NCBI RefSeq assembly: GCF_000145235.1
Contig: NC_014391.1
Location: 6,467,501-6,531,500 of the forward strand
Direction: 5' to 3'
Length of the DNA stretch: 64,000 nucleotides
Origin: Micromonospora aurantiaca ATCC 27029
GTDB taxonomy: Bacteria > Actinomycetota > Actinomycetes > Mycobacteriales > Micromonosporaceae
The position numbers and the translations under genes are program-made. The notes below the pieces were generated by a model. It was not told the DNA's origin. It did not search any database and was given only the letters and a program-made list of their open reading frames with translations. Of the stretch, positions 35,508-43,483 are shown piece after piece. Every line of letters starts with the position of its first letter. Within the stretch, counting starts at the first letter, position 1.

Positions 35508-36659
35508 TCACCGGCGAGCGAACGCGGTGAATCCGGCCACCACCGACGCGGTGATCGCCCCGACCAGCGGCAACGGGCCGCCGACCAGCGCGTACACGAG
35601 CAGCAGCACCACCGCGGCGGCGGCCGCGTAGACCGGGACGACCAGGCCGCGCGACATCGCCTCCCGCAGGCCGGGCTGCCACGTCGCCGGGCGCCGCAGC
35701 AGCACCGCCACCCCGGCGACCGCCAGCACCGCGAACAGCCGGGACGCACCCGGCGAGGCCGGGGCCAGCGCCGCGACCAGCACACTCGCGATCAGGGACA
35801 ACCCGGCCACCGACAGCAGGAGACGCCGGATGCCGGCGTCCACGGTCCGGACCGGGTCGGGACGGGCCACCGGCAGGTCGGCCATCGCGGTCAGGTGTTC
35901 CAGCGTCTCGGCGTACCGGCGTCGTTCCAGCCGGGCCACGCCCATGTCCTGCCCCGCCTCGCCCAGCCCTGGGTCCAGCCGCAGCGCCTCCCGGTAGGCC
36001 CGCTCGGCCAGGTCGAACAGTTGCAGCCGCACCGCGACCAGGCCCAGCACGAGGTGCGCCTCCGGCTCGTCCGGCGACAGCTCCACACCCCGCCACGCTG
36101 CGTCCAGCGCCGCCTGCCCGTTGCGCGACGCGGAGAGGACGGCGGCGGCACTGCGCTGCGCGTACGCGTCACCCGGCGCACGCGCCAGGATCTCGTCGGC
36201 GGTGGCGGCGGCGGGCTTCCAGCGTTCGAGGTCGAGCAGCGCGAACCCGCGTGCCACGAGCGCCGGCACGACCGCCCCGGCGACGGGCGTCTCCGCGCCG
36301 GCCGCCTCCTGGGCGGACGCCTCGTCGGCGGCGGCTCCGGCAGCAGGCGGCACGGCGCCCGGCACGTCGCGGGTGGGCGTCTCCGCGGCGAGCGTCCCGA
36401 AGGCGGGCGGCTCCGGAACGGACGCGCCGCCGGCGGCGGCCACCGCGGCCTCGGCGGCGGCGAGCGCCTCGGATGGCCGGTCGGCGGCCAGGTGCATCCG
36501 GGCCAGCATGGTCAACGCGGGCACGTGCGCCGGCTCGGTCGCGATCAGCGCGGTGAGTTCGCCGATCCCCTCGTCGTAGCGCCCCAGCTCGGCGAGCAGG
36601 TGGGCGCGTTGCAGGTAACCGTCGGCGGCGGACTGGTCGGGGGCGGCGTCACTCGGCAT
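35508..36659 (-). CDS. TPR-repeat protein with C-terminal membrane segments
   Basis: 383 residues from ATG 36659. Residues 10-60 and 135-255 are TPR helices (YLQRAHLLAELGRYDEGIGEL, AHLVLGLVAVRLQLFDLAERAYREALRLDPG). Between them is an Ala/Glu/Pro-rich linker (residues 75-130). Four hydrophobic stretches fill the last 115 residues (LLLSVAGLSLIASVLVAAL, LFAVLAVAGVAVLL and two more). It may be a membrane-bound scaffold. Function unknown. It ends 45 bp upstream of the dehydrogenase start on the same strand. Confidence 0.78.
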   Translation of the reverse strand: MPSDAAPDQSAADGYLQRAHLLAELGRYDEGIGELTALIATEPAHVPALTMLARMHLAADRPSEALAAAEAAVAAAGGASVPEPPAFGTLAAETPTRDVPGAVPPAAGAAADEASAQEAAGAETPVAGAVVPALVARGFALLDLERWKPAAATADEILARAPGDAYAQRSAAAVLSASRNGQAALDAAWRGVELSPDEPEAHLVLGLVAVRLQLFDLAERAYREALRLDPGLGEAGQDMGVARLERRRYAETLEHLTAMADLPVARPDPVRTVDAGIRRLLLSVAGLSLIASVLVAALAPASPGASRLFAVLAVAGVAVLLRRPATWQPGLREAMSRGLVVPVYAAAAAVVLLLVYALVGGPLPLVGAITASVVAGFTAFARR

Positions 36660-36709
36660 CCCGGCGAGCGTATCCGCCCGGACCCACCGCGCGCCGAGGG
36701 TGCCCGGCG

Positions 36710-38062
36710 TCAGGCACTCCGGCAGGACACGCCGGCCCGGCCGCCGCACGTCCCCAGACTGCACCACCGGCGCAGCCCGCTCTCGTCCAGGAACAACCAC
36801 CCGCACCGCCGGTCCGGGCAGACCCGCACCGTGAACCGGGCCGGATCGGCGAGCAGCTGCGCGCCGCTGAACGCGGCGGCGTGCACCGGCAGCCGCAGCC
36901 CGGCCGCCAGGTCCGGCCACCACCTGCCGCGTCCGTCGGTCTCGCGCCGGAAGACGAGCGTACGGGCGGCGGCCTCGGCTGCCCGCGCGACAGTCTCGAA
37001 GGCAGCGCCGTCGTCCGGGTCGACCAGGCTGGCGTAGAGCGCGGCGCGGAGCGTACGGGCCTCGTCGAGCACCGCCTCCGCCGCTGCCGGGTCACGGCGC
37101 GCGAGGTGCAGCAGGCGGTTCGTCGAGACCTCGTCCACCAGCCCGACGTGGCCGGCCCAGACGGCGAGGGTCCGGTAGCCGCGCAGCCACTCGGCGCCGG
37201 GCAACGGCGGCTCGTGCCCCCACCCGGCGAGCGTGTTGCAGAAGTCCAGGGCCGGGTGGCCGCCCACGCTCCACGGCAGGCTCTCGTCACCGACCCTGAT
37301 CTCGTGCATCGGCCGGGCGGCCCGGTCCAGCCGGTCGTCGCCCGCGAGCACCCGGCGCTGCACCTCCCGGAGGCGGGGCCCCGGCTCGACGCCGAAGTCG
37401 GCCGCGAGCAGGTCCCGGGTGGCGCGGTAGAGGCGCAGCGCGTCGGCCCGCCGGTCGCCCCGGTACAGGGCGGTCATCAGGACCGCCACGAGGTGTTCCC
37501 GCGTCGGGTGCTGGGCGGCCAGCGGCATCAGGTCGGCGACCGCGCGCGTGTGCCGGCCCAGCGCGAGCTGCGCCTCGGCCCGAAGCTCCACGGCGACCAG
37601 GCGAAGTTCCTCGACCGTGCCGTGCAGCCGGTCCCGCAGCTCGTCGTCCGCCGCGTCGGCGAGCAACGGCCCACGCCAGAGGGCGAGCGCCCGGTCGAGC
37701 GACCGCACCCGCTCGGCGGGATCGGCGGCCCGCCCGGCCGCCCGGACCAGGTCGGCGAACTCGTCGACGTCGACCCGGTGCCCGTCCTCCTCCACTGCGT
37801 AGCCCTCGCCCCGGGTGCTGATCCGCACCCCGTACGGGTTGAGCGAGCCCCGCAGCCGCCCGATGTACGTCTGCACCGCACTCCGGGCCGTGGCCGGCGG
37901 CCGGCCGTTCCAGAGCAGGTCGATGAGGCGGTCGGTCGGCACCACCCGGCCCACGTCGAGCAGCAGCACCCCGAGCAGGCAACGCTCCTGACGCCGGCTG
38001 CCGACCTCGACCGGCCGGCCGTCGTGGCGGGCCTCGAACGGCCCGAGCAGGCGGAACTCCAT
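36710..38062 (-). CDS. SARP regulator fused to an ABATE/CGNR zinc-finger domain
   Basis: 450 residues from ATG 38062 (MEFRLLGPFEARHDG). Residues 1-95 are the winged helix and 95-245 the BTAD domain of SARPs (DVDEFADLVRAAGRA, ALYRGDRRADALRLYRATRDLL). From residue about 265 to the end the protein switches to an ABATE domain (GGHPALDFCNTLAGW...WLRGYRTLAVWAG) and a final zinc finger CPDRRCGWLFLDESGLRRWCSLGTCGGRA, where CGNR is changed to CGGR. Two presumed DNA-binding modules in one chain is unusual. Direct repeats of SARP-box type lie between it and the divergent secreted-protein gene, its likely target. Confidence 0.85.
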   Translation of the reverse strand: MEFRLLGPFEARHDGRPVEVGSRRQERCLLGVLLLDVGRVVPTDRLIDLLWNGRPPATARSAVQTYIGRLRGSLNPYGVRISTRGEGYAVEEDGHRVDVDEFADLVRAAGRAADPAERVRSLDRALALWRGPLLADAADDELRDRLHGTVEELRLVAVELRAEAQLALGRHTRAVADLMPLAAQHPTREHLVAVLMTALYRGDRRADALRLYRATRDLLAADFGVEPGPRLREVQRRVLAGDDRLDRAARPMHEIRVGDESLPWSVGGHPALDFCNTLAGWGHEPPLPGAEWLRGYRTLAVWAGHVGLVDEVSTNRLLHLARRDPAAAEAVLDEARTLRAALYASLVDPDDGAAFETVARAAEAAARTLVFRRETDGRGRWWPDLAAGLRLPVHAAAFSGAQLLADPARFTVRVCPDRRCGWLFLDESGLRRWCSLGTCGGRAGVSCRSA

Positions 38063-38106
38063 ACCGAACAGGACGGGTCGGCCCAAGCCCGGGGTTGTCG
38101 CCCGAC

Positions 38107-38201
38107 GGTGATCGCGTGGTGAGGAACCCGGCCGGCCGGGTCCGCCCGCTCGACTGTTGCCGCTCGACGCGGTGATCCGGTGGTGACCGGGCCCGGTGAT
38201 G
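38107..38201. promoter_or_regulatory. Candidate SARP boxes, GGTGA direct repeats with 11-bp period
   Basis: GGTGATC at 38107 and GGTGAGG at 38118 (11 bp apart); GGTGATC at 38171 and GGTGACC at 38182 (11 bp apart), then GGTGATG at 38195. Two paired heptamer sets lie between the SARP-CGNR gene and the divergent secreted-protein gene. One-turn spacing is the hallmark of SARP binding. No clear -10 box follows. Confidence 0.5.
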
Positions 38202-38210
38202 CTCGCCGCC

Positions 38211-38244
38211 CGGACCGGCGAGGGATCCGGACCAGCGAGGGATG
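38211..38244 (+). repeat. 17-bp tandem repeat in the leader of the secreted-protein gene
   Basis: CGGACCGGCGAGGGATC followed directly by CGGACCAGCGAGGGATG, two mismatches. The second copy ends next to the ribosome-binding GGAG. Confidence 0.75.
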
Positions 38245-38253
38245 GAGTGGAAC

Positions 38254-38784
38254 ATGCGGTTCAGGATGAGTATCGCGGTGGCGAGCGTCGTGGCGGCGGT
38301 GGTCGCGGCCCTACCAGGCTCGGCGTCCGCCGCGCCGGAGCGGCATCCCGCCCCGGGTGCCTGGGAACCGGCGCCCCAGGCGCCGTTCGAGATGCCCGCC
38401 GGCGCGCGATGCGAGTTCGCGGTACGGGTCGAGCCGATCGTGGACGAGGTGCGGAAGCTGACGATCGAGGCCTACCCGGACGGCGCGCCGAAGCGGGAGT
38501 TGTTCACCGGCGCTCTGATCAACCGGGTCACGAACCTGGAGACCGGCGCCACCTCGACGGCGGACGCGAGCGGCACCGCCCTCGTCGTCTACCGCACCGA
38601 CGGCTCGATGACCTGGTACGTGACCGGGCCGGTGCTGCTCGGCTTCCGGGAGAACGCCGGCACCCTGCCGAAGGGGCTGTGGATCGTCGACGGCCGGTTC
38701 CGGGTGGAGTTCTCCCCCACCTACGACAAGACGATCACGATGCTCCACGGCACTACTCACAACGTCTGCACCGACGTCGACTGA
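38254..38784 (+). CDS. Secreted protein of unknown function
   Basis: 176 residues from ATG 38254 (GGAG upstream). A clear Sec signal peptide (MRFRMSIAVASVVAAVVAALPGSASAAPE) with an Ala-x-Ala cleavage site. The mature part is a compact, probably beta-rich domain with two Cys (GARCEFAV and HNVCTDVD), which could form one disulphide. No known family recognised. Divergent from the SARP-CGNR gene with SARP-type repeats between, so probably controlled by it. Confidence 0.75.
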   Translation: MRFRMSIAVASVVAAVVAALPGSASAAPERHPAPGAWEPAPQAPFEMPAGARCEFAVRVEPIVDEVRKLTIEAYPDGAPKRELFTGALINRVTNLETGATSTADASGTALVVYRTDGSMTWYVTGPVLLGFRENAGTLPKGLWIVDGRFRVEFSPTYDKTITMLHGTTHNVCTDVD

Positions 38785-38789
38785 TCGGG

Positions 38790-38824
38790 TGACGCGGTGG
38801 CCGGCGTCCCCGGTCACCGCGTCA
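38790..38824. terminator. Hairpin at the ispF stop, between convergent genes
   Basis: Perfect 10-bp stem TGACGCGGTG / CACCGCGTCA; the right arm contains the ispF stop codon (38824-38822). Confidence 0.6.
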
Positions 38825-39304
38825 GCCGGCCGGAGCCTCGTAGATCAGGGCCACCGCGATCCCGGCCAGGCCTTCCCCGCGCCCGGTGAAGCCGAGGCCG
38901 TCGGTGGTGGCCGCGGAGACGGTCACGGGCGCGCCCACCGCCTCGGAGAGCACCCGCTGCGCCTCCTCCCGGCGCGGCCCGATCTTGGGGCGGTTGCCGA
39001 CGACCTGCACCGACACGTTGCCGATCTGGAAGCCCGCGGCCCGTACCCGGCGTGCGCTCTCGGTCAGCAGCGCCACCCCGGAGGCACCGGCCCACTCCGG
39101 CTGGTCCACGCCGAAGTTCGCGCCCAGGTCGCCGAGACCGGCAGCGGAGAGCAGGGCGTTGCAGGCGGCGTGCGCGGCAACGTCGGCGTCGGAGTGACCG
39201 GCCAGGCCGTCCTGGTCCGGCCAGTGCAGGCCCGCGACCCAGCAGGGCCGCCCGGCCGCGAACGCGTGCACGTCGGTGCCGACAGCCACCCGAGGAACGA
39301 TCAT
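38822..39304 (-). CDS. ispF: 2-C-methyl-D-erythritol 2,4-cyclodiphosphate synthase
   Basis: 160 residues from ATG 39304. Zinc ligands Asp and His are in VGTDVHAF and GHSDADVAAHA; the active-site loop is LGDLGANFGVDQPEWAGASG and the CDP-binding ATTDGLGFTGRGEG segment closes the protein. It forms the cyclic diphosphate of the MEP isoprenoid pathway. It is third in the conserved carD-ispD-ispF order; a strong hairpin lies in the 106 bp gap to ispD, so transcription may be partly independent. Confidence 0.96.
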   Translation of the reverse strand: MIVPRVAVGTDVHAFAAGRPCWVAGLHWPDQDGLAGHSDADVAAHAACNALLSAAGLGDLGANFGVDQPEWAGASGVALLTESARRVRAAGFQIGNVSVQVVGNRPKIGPRREEAQRVLSEAVGAPVTVSAATTDGLGFTGRGEGLAGIAVALIYEAPAG

Positions 39305-39330
39305 GACCAGAGGGTACGCACACCTCGGGA

Positions 39331-39382
39331 GAGATCTTGGTAGCAAAGGGCCCTTATGAGGGCCGTTTCTTACCAAGATCTC
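39331..39382. repeat. Long inverted repeat between ispD and ispF, distant R1 relative
   Basis: Outer arms GAGATCTTGGTA (39331-39342) and TACCAAGATCTC (39371-39382) are perfect complements. Inside are GGCCC / GGGCC arms and AAAGGGCCCTTAT. The AAAGGGCCC core recalls the R1 elements at 23.7 and 59.3 kb. It may be a terminator, an RNA hairpin or a repeat insertion. Confidence 0.75.
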
Positions 39383-39410
39383 GAAGCCTGCGTGCCGCGC
39401 GAGCGGCGCG

Positions 39411-40106
39411 TCAGGCGCCTGTGGTCAGAAGGTGTTCGGCCAGGGCCATGTCGAACGGGCGGGTGATCTTCAGGGCCAGCTCGGAGCCGGGCACGCACAT
39501 GACCGCGCCGCCCTGCTTCTCGATCAACCCGGCGTCGTCGGTCAGCGCGTCACCGGCGGACCGGTGGGCCGCGACCAGCACCGACCGGCGGAAGCCCTGC
39601 GGCGTCTGCACCGCCCGCAGCGCGGACCGGTCGACTGTGCCGAGCACCCGCTCGGTCGCGTCGACCTCCTTGATCGTGTCGACCACCGGCAGTACCGGAA
39701 TCACCGCGTCGTGCCCGTCGCGGACCGCCGCGGCCACCGACTCGACCAGGTGGGGCGGGGTGAGCGCGCGGGCCGCGTCGTGCACCAGGACGATCTCCGG
39801 ACCGGCGGGAACTGCGGCGAGTGCCGCCGCCACCGACTCCTGGCGTTCGGCGCCACCGGGGACCACTGTCACCGGGGCGACGGGGGCGAGCATCGCGCGT
39901 ACCGCCTCGACCTCGGTCGCCGGCGCGGCCACCACGATCGTGTGCACCGACGGCGCGGCGGCGATCCGGCGGACCGCGTGTACGAGCAGCGGCTCACCGG
40001 CGAGCAGCCGGAGCGCCTTCGGGGCGCCGGGTCCGAGGCGTACCCCGGCACCTGCCGCAGGAACGAGGACCGCGACGTCACCGCGCGGATTGAGCTGCGC
40101 GGTCAC
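39411..40106 (-). CDS. ispD: 2-C-methyl-D-erythritol 4-phosphate cytidylyltransferase
   Basis: 231 residues from GTG 40106. The nucleotidyltransferase motif LVPAAGAGVRLGPGAPKAL (GxGxRxG...PKA) and the catalytic-loop VHDAARALTP and VPVVDTIKEVD segments identify IspD. It couples CTP to MEP in non-mevalonate isoprenoid synthesis. It lies 53 bp downstream of carD in the order conserved in actinobacteria. Confidence 0.95.
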   Translation of the reverse strand: MTAQLNPRGDVAVLVPAAGAGVRLGPGAPKALRLLAGEPLLVHAVRRIAAAPSVHTIVVAAPATEVEAVRAMLAPVAPVTVVPGGAERQESVAAALAAVPAGPEIVLVHDAARALTPPHLVESVAAAVRDGHDAVIPVLPVVDTIKEVDATERVLGTVDRSALRAVQTPQGFRRSVLVAAHRSAGDALTDDAGLIEKQGGAVMCVPGSELALKITRPFDMALAEHLLTTGA

Positions 40107-40159
40107 GTCGCGGTCCTCGGATTCGTTCGCTGCGGGGTGGGTAGAGGCAGAGGCGTGGA

Positions 40160-40645
40160 TCAGGCCTCGGTCAGCACCTTGTCGAGCAGCGTCTCGGCCT
40201 CGTCCTTGGTGCTCTTCTCCGCCAGCGCGACCTCGCCGACGAGGATGTCACGGGCCTTGGCGAGCATCCGCTTCTCGCCCGCCGACAGGCCCCGCTCCCG
40301 CTCCCGGCGCCACAGGTCGCGGACGACCTCGGCCACCTTCAGCGGGTTACCGGAGGCCAGCTTCTCCAGATTCGCCTTGTAACGCCGCGACCAGTTGGTC
40401 GGCTCCTCGGTGTGCGGTGCACGGAGCACGTCGAAGACCTTGCCCAGGCCCTCTTCGCCAACCACTTCGCGCACACCCACGATCTCGGCGTTCTCGGCGG
40501 GCACCCGGACCGTCAGGTCACCCTGTGCGACCCTCAGGACGAGGTATTCCCTGGGCTCGCCCTTGATGACCCGAGTCTCGATTGCCTCGATGAGTGCGGC
40601 CCCGTGGTGGGGGTAAACAACGGTCTCGCCGACACTGAAAACCAT
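40160..40645 (-). CDS. carD: CarD-family RNA polymerase-binding regulator
   Basis: 161 residues from ATG 40645. The N-terminal Tudor-like domain (VFSVGETVVYPHHGAALIEAIETR) binds the RNA polymerase beta subunit. The C-terminal helical domain has the conserved Trp in EPTNWSRRYKANLEKLASGNPLKVAEVVRDLWRR that wedges the promoter bubble. In mycobacteria CarD is essential and stabilises open complexes at rRNA promoters. The start lies 13 nt after an AAAGGGG sequence. It heads carD-ispD-ispF. Confidence 0.96.
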   Translation of the reverse strand: MVFSVGETVVYPHHGAALIEAIETRVIKGEPREYLVLRVAQGDLTVRVPAENAEIVGVREVVGEEGLGKVFDVLRAPHTEEPTNWSRRYKANLEKLASGNPLKVAEVVRDLWRRERERGLSAGEKRMLAKARDILVGEVALAEKSTKDEAETLLDKVLTEA

Positions 40646-40758
40646 AGGTTCGAAACCCCTTTCGCTGTGTCTAGGGTAACACGCTCAGGCACCGATGTCT
40701 CACCGCTGTCCTGATCGTTGGCGCAGCTCAGGGGCCCTGTGAGAGGTATTTCTTCAGC

Positions 40759-40773
40759 TTGACAGGCGGTCAA
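40759..40773. promoter_or_regulatory. TTGAC-N5-GTCAA inverted repeat in the carD upstream region
   Basis: TTGACAGGCGGTCAA. On the plus strand it holds a consensus TTGACA (-35) without a good -10 at 17 bp (TTTCGA); it could instead be an operator. The 328 bp gap 40646-40973 between divergent carD and the next gene also has TACCCT (minus strand, about 40674-40679), a possible -10 for carD; I see nothing else. Confidence 0.3.
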
Positions 40774-40973
40774 ACCGATGCTTTCGACACGCTCCGTGAG
40801 GAACACGTGACAACCCGGTAAGGGGTGACGGGAGCGTCCAGATCTAGGGCAATGCGCTCCTTCCATGGTAGCTCCGCAAGTCCGTCCGCGCCCAGGTGTG
40901 GCGTTACGGCGGTCGGTGCGGGACGCTGGTGAGGGACGTGACGTCCGCTCACCGAGACGTTCCTGGGGGTCCG

Positions 40974-41669
40974 ATGGGCGTGCCTGACGCTGACGGCCAG
41001 GGGCCGCCGGACGGGCTGCCCGGCCTGCCTCCGGAGTGGGGCCGGGTGGTCGTCCCGGACGACGCCTCGGCGCTCGCCGACGAGGCCCGGCAGGTCCGCC
41101 GGGAGCTGCGCCGCGCGCGGCAGGGCTCCGGCCGGCGTGCCGTTCCGGCCCGCCTCGGGCTGCCGGTGCTGATCCTGCTCGTGTCGGTGCTCGTCACGCT
41201 CGCCGGACTGGCCGCCGTCACCTGGCCGCGCACCACCACGCGGTCCGGCGCGCCGACGGTGCTCCCCCGCTCCACCACCGCGCCGCAACCGGTCGGCCCG
41301 CTGCCCGCGCTGGACCTGGTCGGCGCGGACGACACGCCGGTACCGCTGCGCAGCCTGCTGCCCGCCATGATCATCCTGGTCGACGCCTGCGCCTGCGCCG
41401 AGCAGGTCGGCACCGCGGCCCGCGCCGCGCCGCCCGGCGTCACTGTGGTCACCGTGACCGAGGGCCGCAGCGCCGGACCCGCGAGCGTCCCCGGGGTACG
41501 CCCGCTCGGCGACCCGGCCTGCGGCCTGCGCTCCTACCTGCACCTGTCCGCCCACCCCGGCACCGCCGCCGCGCTGCTCGTGGATCGGCAGGGCTCGCTG
41601 GTCCGGGTGGTGCCGGAGCTGGGCCCGCTGTCGGACTACGGCGCCGACCTGGCCCGGCTGGGCAGCTGA
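40974..41669 (+). CDS. Membrane-anchored redoxin-like protein
   Basis: 231 residues from ATG 40974. Cytoplasmic N-terminus of 60 residues with a basic helix, one membrane segment (LGLPVLILLVSVLVTLAGLAAVTW, near 61-84), then an extracytoplasmic domain shaped like a thioredoxin/AhpC fold (LPALDLVGADDTPVPLRSLLPAMIILVDACACAEQ). The expected CxxC is replaced by CAC, so redox activity is doubtful. An extra Cys lies in DPACGLRSY. No known family assigned. Divergent from carD. Confidence 0.65.
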   Translation: MGVPDADGQGPPDGLPGLPPEWGRVVVPDDASALADEARQVRRELRRARQGSGRRAVPARLGLPVLILLVSVLVTLAGLAAVTWPRTTTRSGAPTVLPRSTTAPQPVGPLPALDLVGADDTPVPLRSLLPAMIILVDACACAEQVGTAARAAPPGVTVVTVTEGRSAGPASVPGVRPLGDPACGLRSYLHLSAHPGTAAALLVDRQGSLVRVVPELGPLSDYGADLARLGS

Positions 41670-41765
41670 CAGGCCGGTCCGGGAGCGCCGGCTGGGCGGC
41701 TGAGCCGCCGGCCCGAGGACGCGAGCGGGGCCGCTGAGCCGCCGGTGCCCGGCGCGCGACAGCTG

Positions 41766-42368
41766 TCAGTAGAGCGCTTCGAGCCGGGCGTCCAGCTCGG
41801 CCCGGCCGCGTACACCGGTGAACCGCACCAGCACCGGCGCGCCGGTGCCGCCCAGGAAGGGCAGCTCCAGTCGCCCGCCGCAGCGGAGGAACCGCCGCGC
41901 GTCGCCGGTCCCGGTGCCGGACAGCTGCACGGCGATCGATCCGTCCCCGGAGCAGCTCACCGACAGCCGGTAGTCGTCGCCCCGCGAGGGATTCACCTGC
42001 CGTACGACAGGCGGCCCGTCCGGCGTCAGGTCGGACGTCTCCCGCCACACCACGTGCGACACCTGGAGCACACGCGAGGTGCCGTCGTCCTCGACCCGGA
42101 TCACCACCGACCGGTCCGGCGCCGTCGCCGGGGCACGGAGTGCCCGGGGCGTCGGGTCGCGCCCCGGTCGTGCCGGCCAGGCGTCGCCGGTCGACGGGTC
42201 GACCCGCCAGGTTCGGGCGACGGGTTCGGCGCTCGCGGGCGGCGCCGGCACGGCCGTGGCCGCACCCGGCTCGGGTGCCGCCGACCGCCACCAGGCCGCA
42301 CCGGCCGCCAGCGCCAGAACGGTCAGGACGGTCAGCGGTACCCGTCCGTCCCGCTCGTCGGAGGCCAT
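41766..42368 (-). CDS. Membrane-anchored protein of unknown function
   Basis: 200 residues from ATG 42368. One N-terminal membrane segment (VPLTVLTVLALAAGAAWW, near residues 10-27), a Pro/Ala-rich linker, and an extracytoplasmic beta-rich domain with two Cys (LSVSCSGDGS and RRFLRCGGRLE). It lies 39 bp downstream of the type III PKS on the same strand and may be part of that operon, but nothing in it suggests an enzymatic role. Confidence 0.65.
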   Translation of the reverse strand: MASDERDGRVPLTVLTVLALAAGAAWWRSAAPEPGAATAVPAPPASAEPVARTWRVDPSTGDAWPARPGRDPTPRALRAPATAPDRSVVIRVEDDGTSRVLQVSHVVWRETSDLTPDGPPVVRQVNPSRGDDYRLSVSCSGDGSIAVQLSGTGTGDARRFLRCGGRLELPFLGGTGAPVLVRFTGVRGRAELDARLEALY

Positions 42369-42407
42369 GACGGCAGCGTATCCGTGCGGCCCGGGCGGGG
42401 CGAGCCG

Positions 42408-43469
42408 TCAGCCCACCCGTTCCAGCAGCACCGCGTAGAGCGTCAGACCCGGTCCGAACGCGAGCATCACCACCCAGCGCGGCGGCGACGGCTCCGTACG
42501 CCACAGCCGGTCCAGAATCAGCAGCACGGTCGGGGACGAGCAGTTGCCGTGCTCGGCGAGCGTCCCCCGGGAGGCGGCGAGGCCGTCCGGCGGCAGGGCC
42601 AGCTCACGCTCCACCACGTTGAGGATCCGCGGACCGCCCGGATGCACCGCCCAGCCGTCCACGTCGGAGCGCTCGCACCCGTGCCGCGCCAGCAGCTCGT
42701 CGATCAGCGTCCGCACGTGCCGGGACAGGACCTGCGGCACCTTCGGCGACAGCCCCATCCGGAAACCGGTGTCGGTGACGTCCCAGGTCATGTGGTCGGC
42801 GGTGGAGGTGTCGGTGACCGAGGTGACCTCGCGCAGCGCGTACCCCCGGCCGCCGGGGACGACCACGGCGGCGACCGCGGCGTCCGAGAACAGCGCGTGG
42901 GAGACGATCTGCTGGGTGTCCACCCGGGCACCAGGCGGCTGGATGTGCAGGCTGGTCAGCTCCGCGCAGAGCAGCAGCGCCGGTCGCCCGCGGGCGGTGA
43001 CGAAGTCGCTCGCCGCGCCCAGCCCGGGCAGGGCCGCGTAACAGCCCATGTGCCCGACGAACATGCGCTGGGTGCTCGGCGACATCCCCAGATCCCGGGC
43101 GAGCAGGATGTCCAGCCCCGGGGTGGCGTACCCGGTGCACGAGCAGACGATGAACAGCCCGATGTCGGAGGCGTCCAGGCCGGCGGCGGTGAGAGCCCGG
43201 CTGACCGCCTCCTTGCCCAGCGGCAGCGCCTCGACCTGGTAGCGGCGCATCCGGCGCTCGGTCGGCCACTCCGAGACGTCCTCCAGCAGCGGGTTGACCG
43301 CCGCCTGCCGCCGGGTCACGCCCGAGTTCGCGAAGATCCGCTCGGCCAGCGCCCGGGTGTTCCCCTGGAAGTGCTTCGCGAAGAAGCCCGTCCACAGTTC
43401 GTCCTGCATCGCAGCCGGCGGTTGTGCCGTACCCAGACCCGCGATCACCGGTATGCCCACGTCCCCCAC
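42408..43469 (-). CDS. Type III polyketide synthase (alkylresorcinol/agq-like)
   Basis: About 353 residues from GTG 43469 (GGAGG 8 nt upstream; GTG 43460, 43487 and 43496 are alternatives). Chalcone-synthase fold with the Cys-His-Asn triad: Cys143 in FVGHMGCYAALPGL, His in DGWAVHPGGPRIL and Asn in LAEHGNCSSPT. Such enzymes condense an acyl-CoA starter with malonyl-CoA units. With a methyltransferase, a flavoprotein and a UbiA prenyltransferase beside it, the set resembles the agq genes of Actinoplanes missouriensis, which make prenylated alkyl-hydroquinones. The product here is inferred. Confidence 0.92.
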   Translation of the reverse strand: MGDVGIPVIAGLGTAQPPAAMQDELWTGFFAKHFQGNTRALAERIFANSGVTRRQAAVNPLLEDVSEWPTERRMRRYQVEALPLGKEAVSRALTAAGLDASDIGLFIVCSCTGYATPGLDILLARDLGMSPSTQRMFVGHMGCYAALPGLGAASDFVTARGRPALLLCAELTSLHIQPPGARVDTQQIVSHALFSDAAVAAVVVPGGRGYALREVTSVTDTSTADHMTWDVTDTGFRMGLSPKVPQVLSRHVRTLIDELLARHGCERSDVDGWAVHPGGPRILNVVERELALPPDGLAASRGTLAEHGNCSSPTVLLILDRLWRTEPSPPRWVVMLAFGPGLTLYAVLLERVG

Positions 43470-43483
43470 CCCTGAGCCCTCCC

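Noticed and set aside
40759..40787. Consensus TTGACA as a strong promoter for the redoxin-like gene
   Set aside because: No acceptable -10 at 16-19 bp; kept only as a weak inverted-repeat site.
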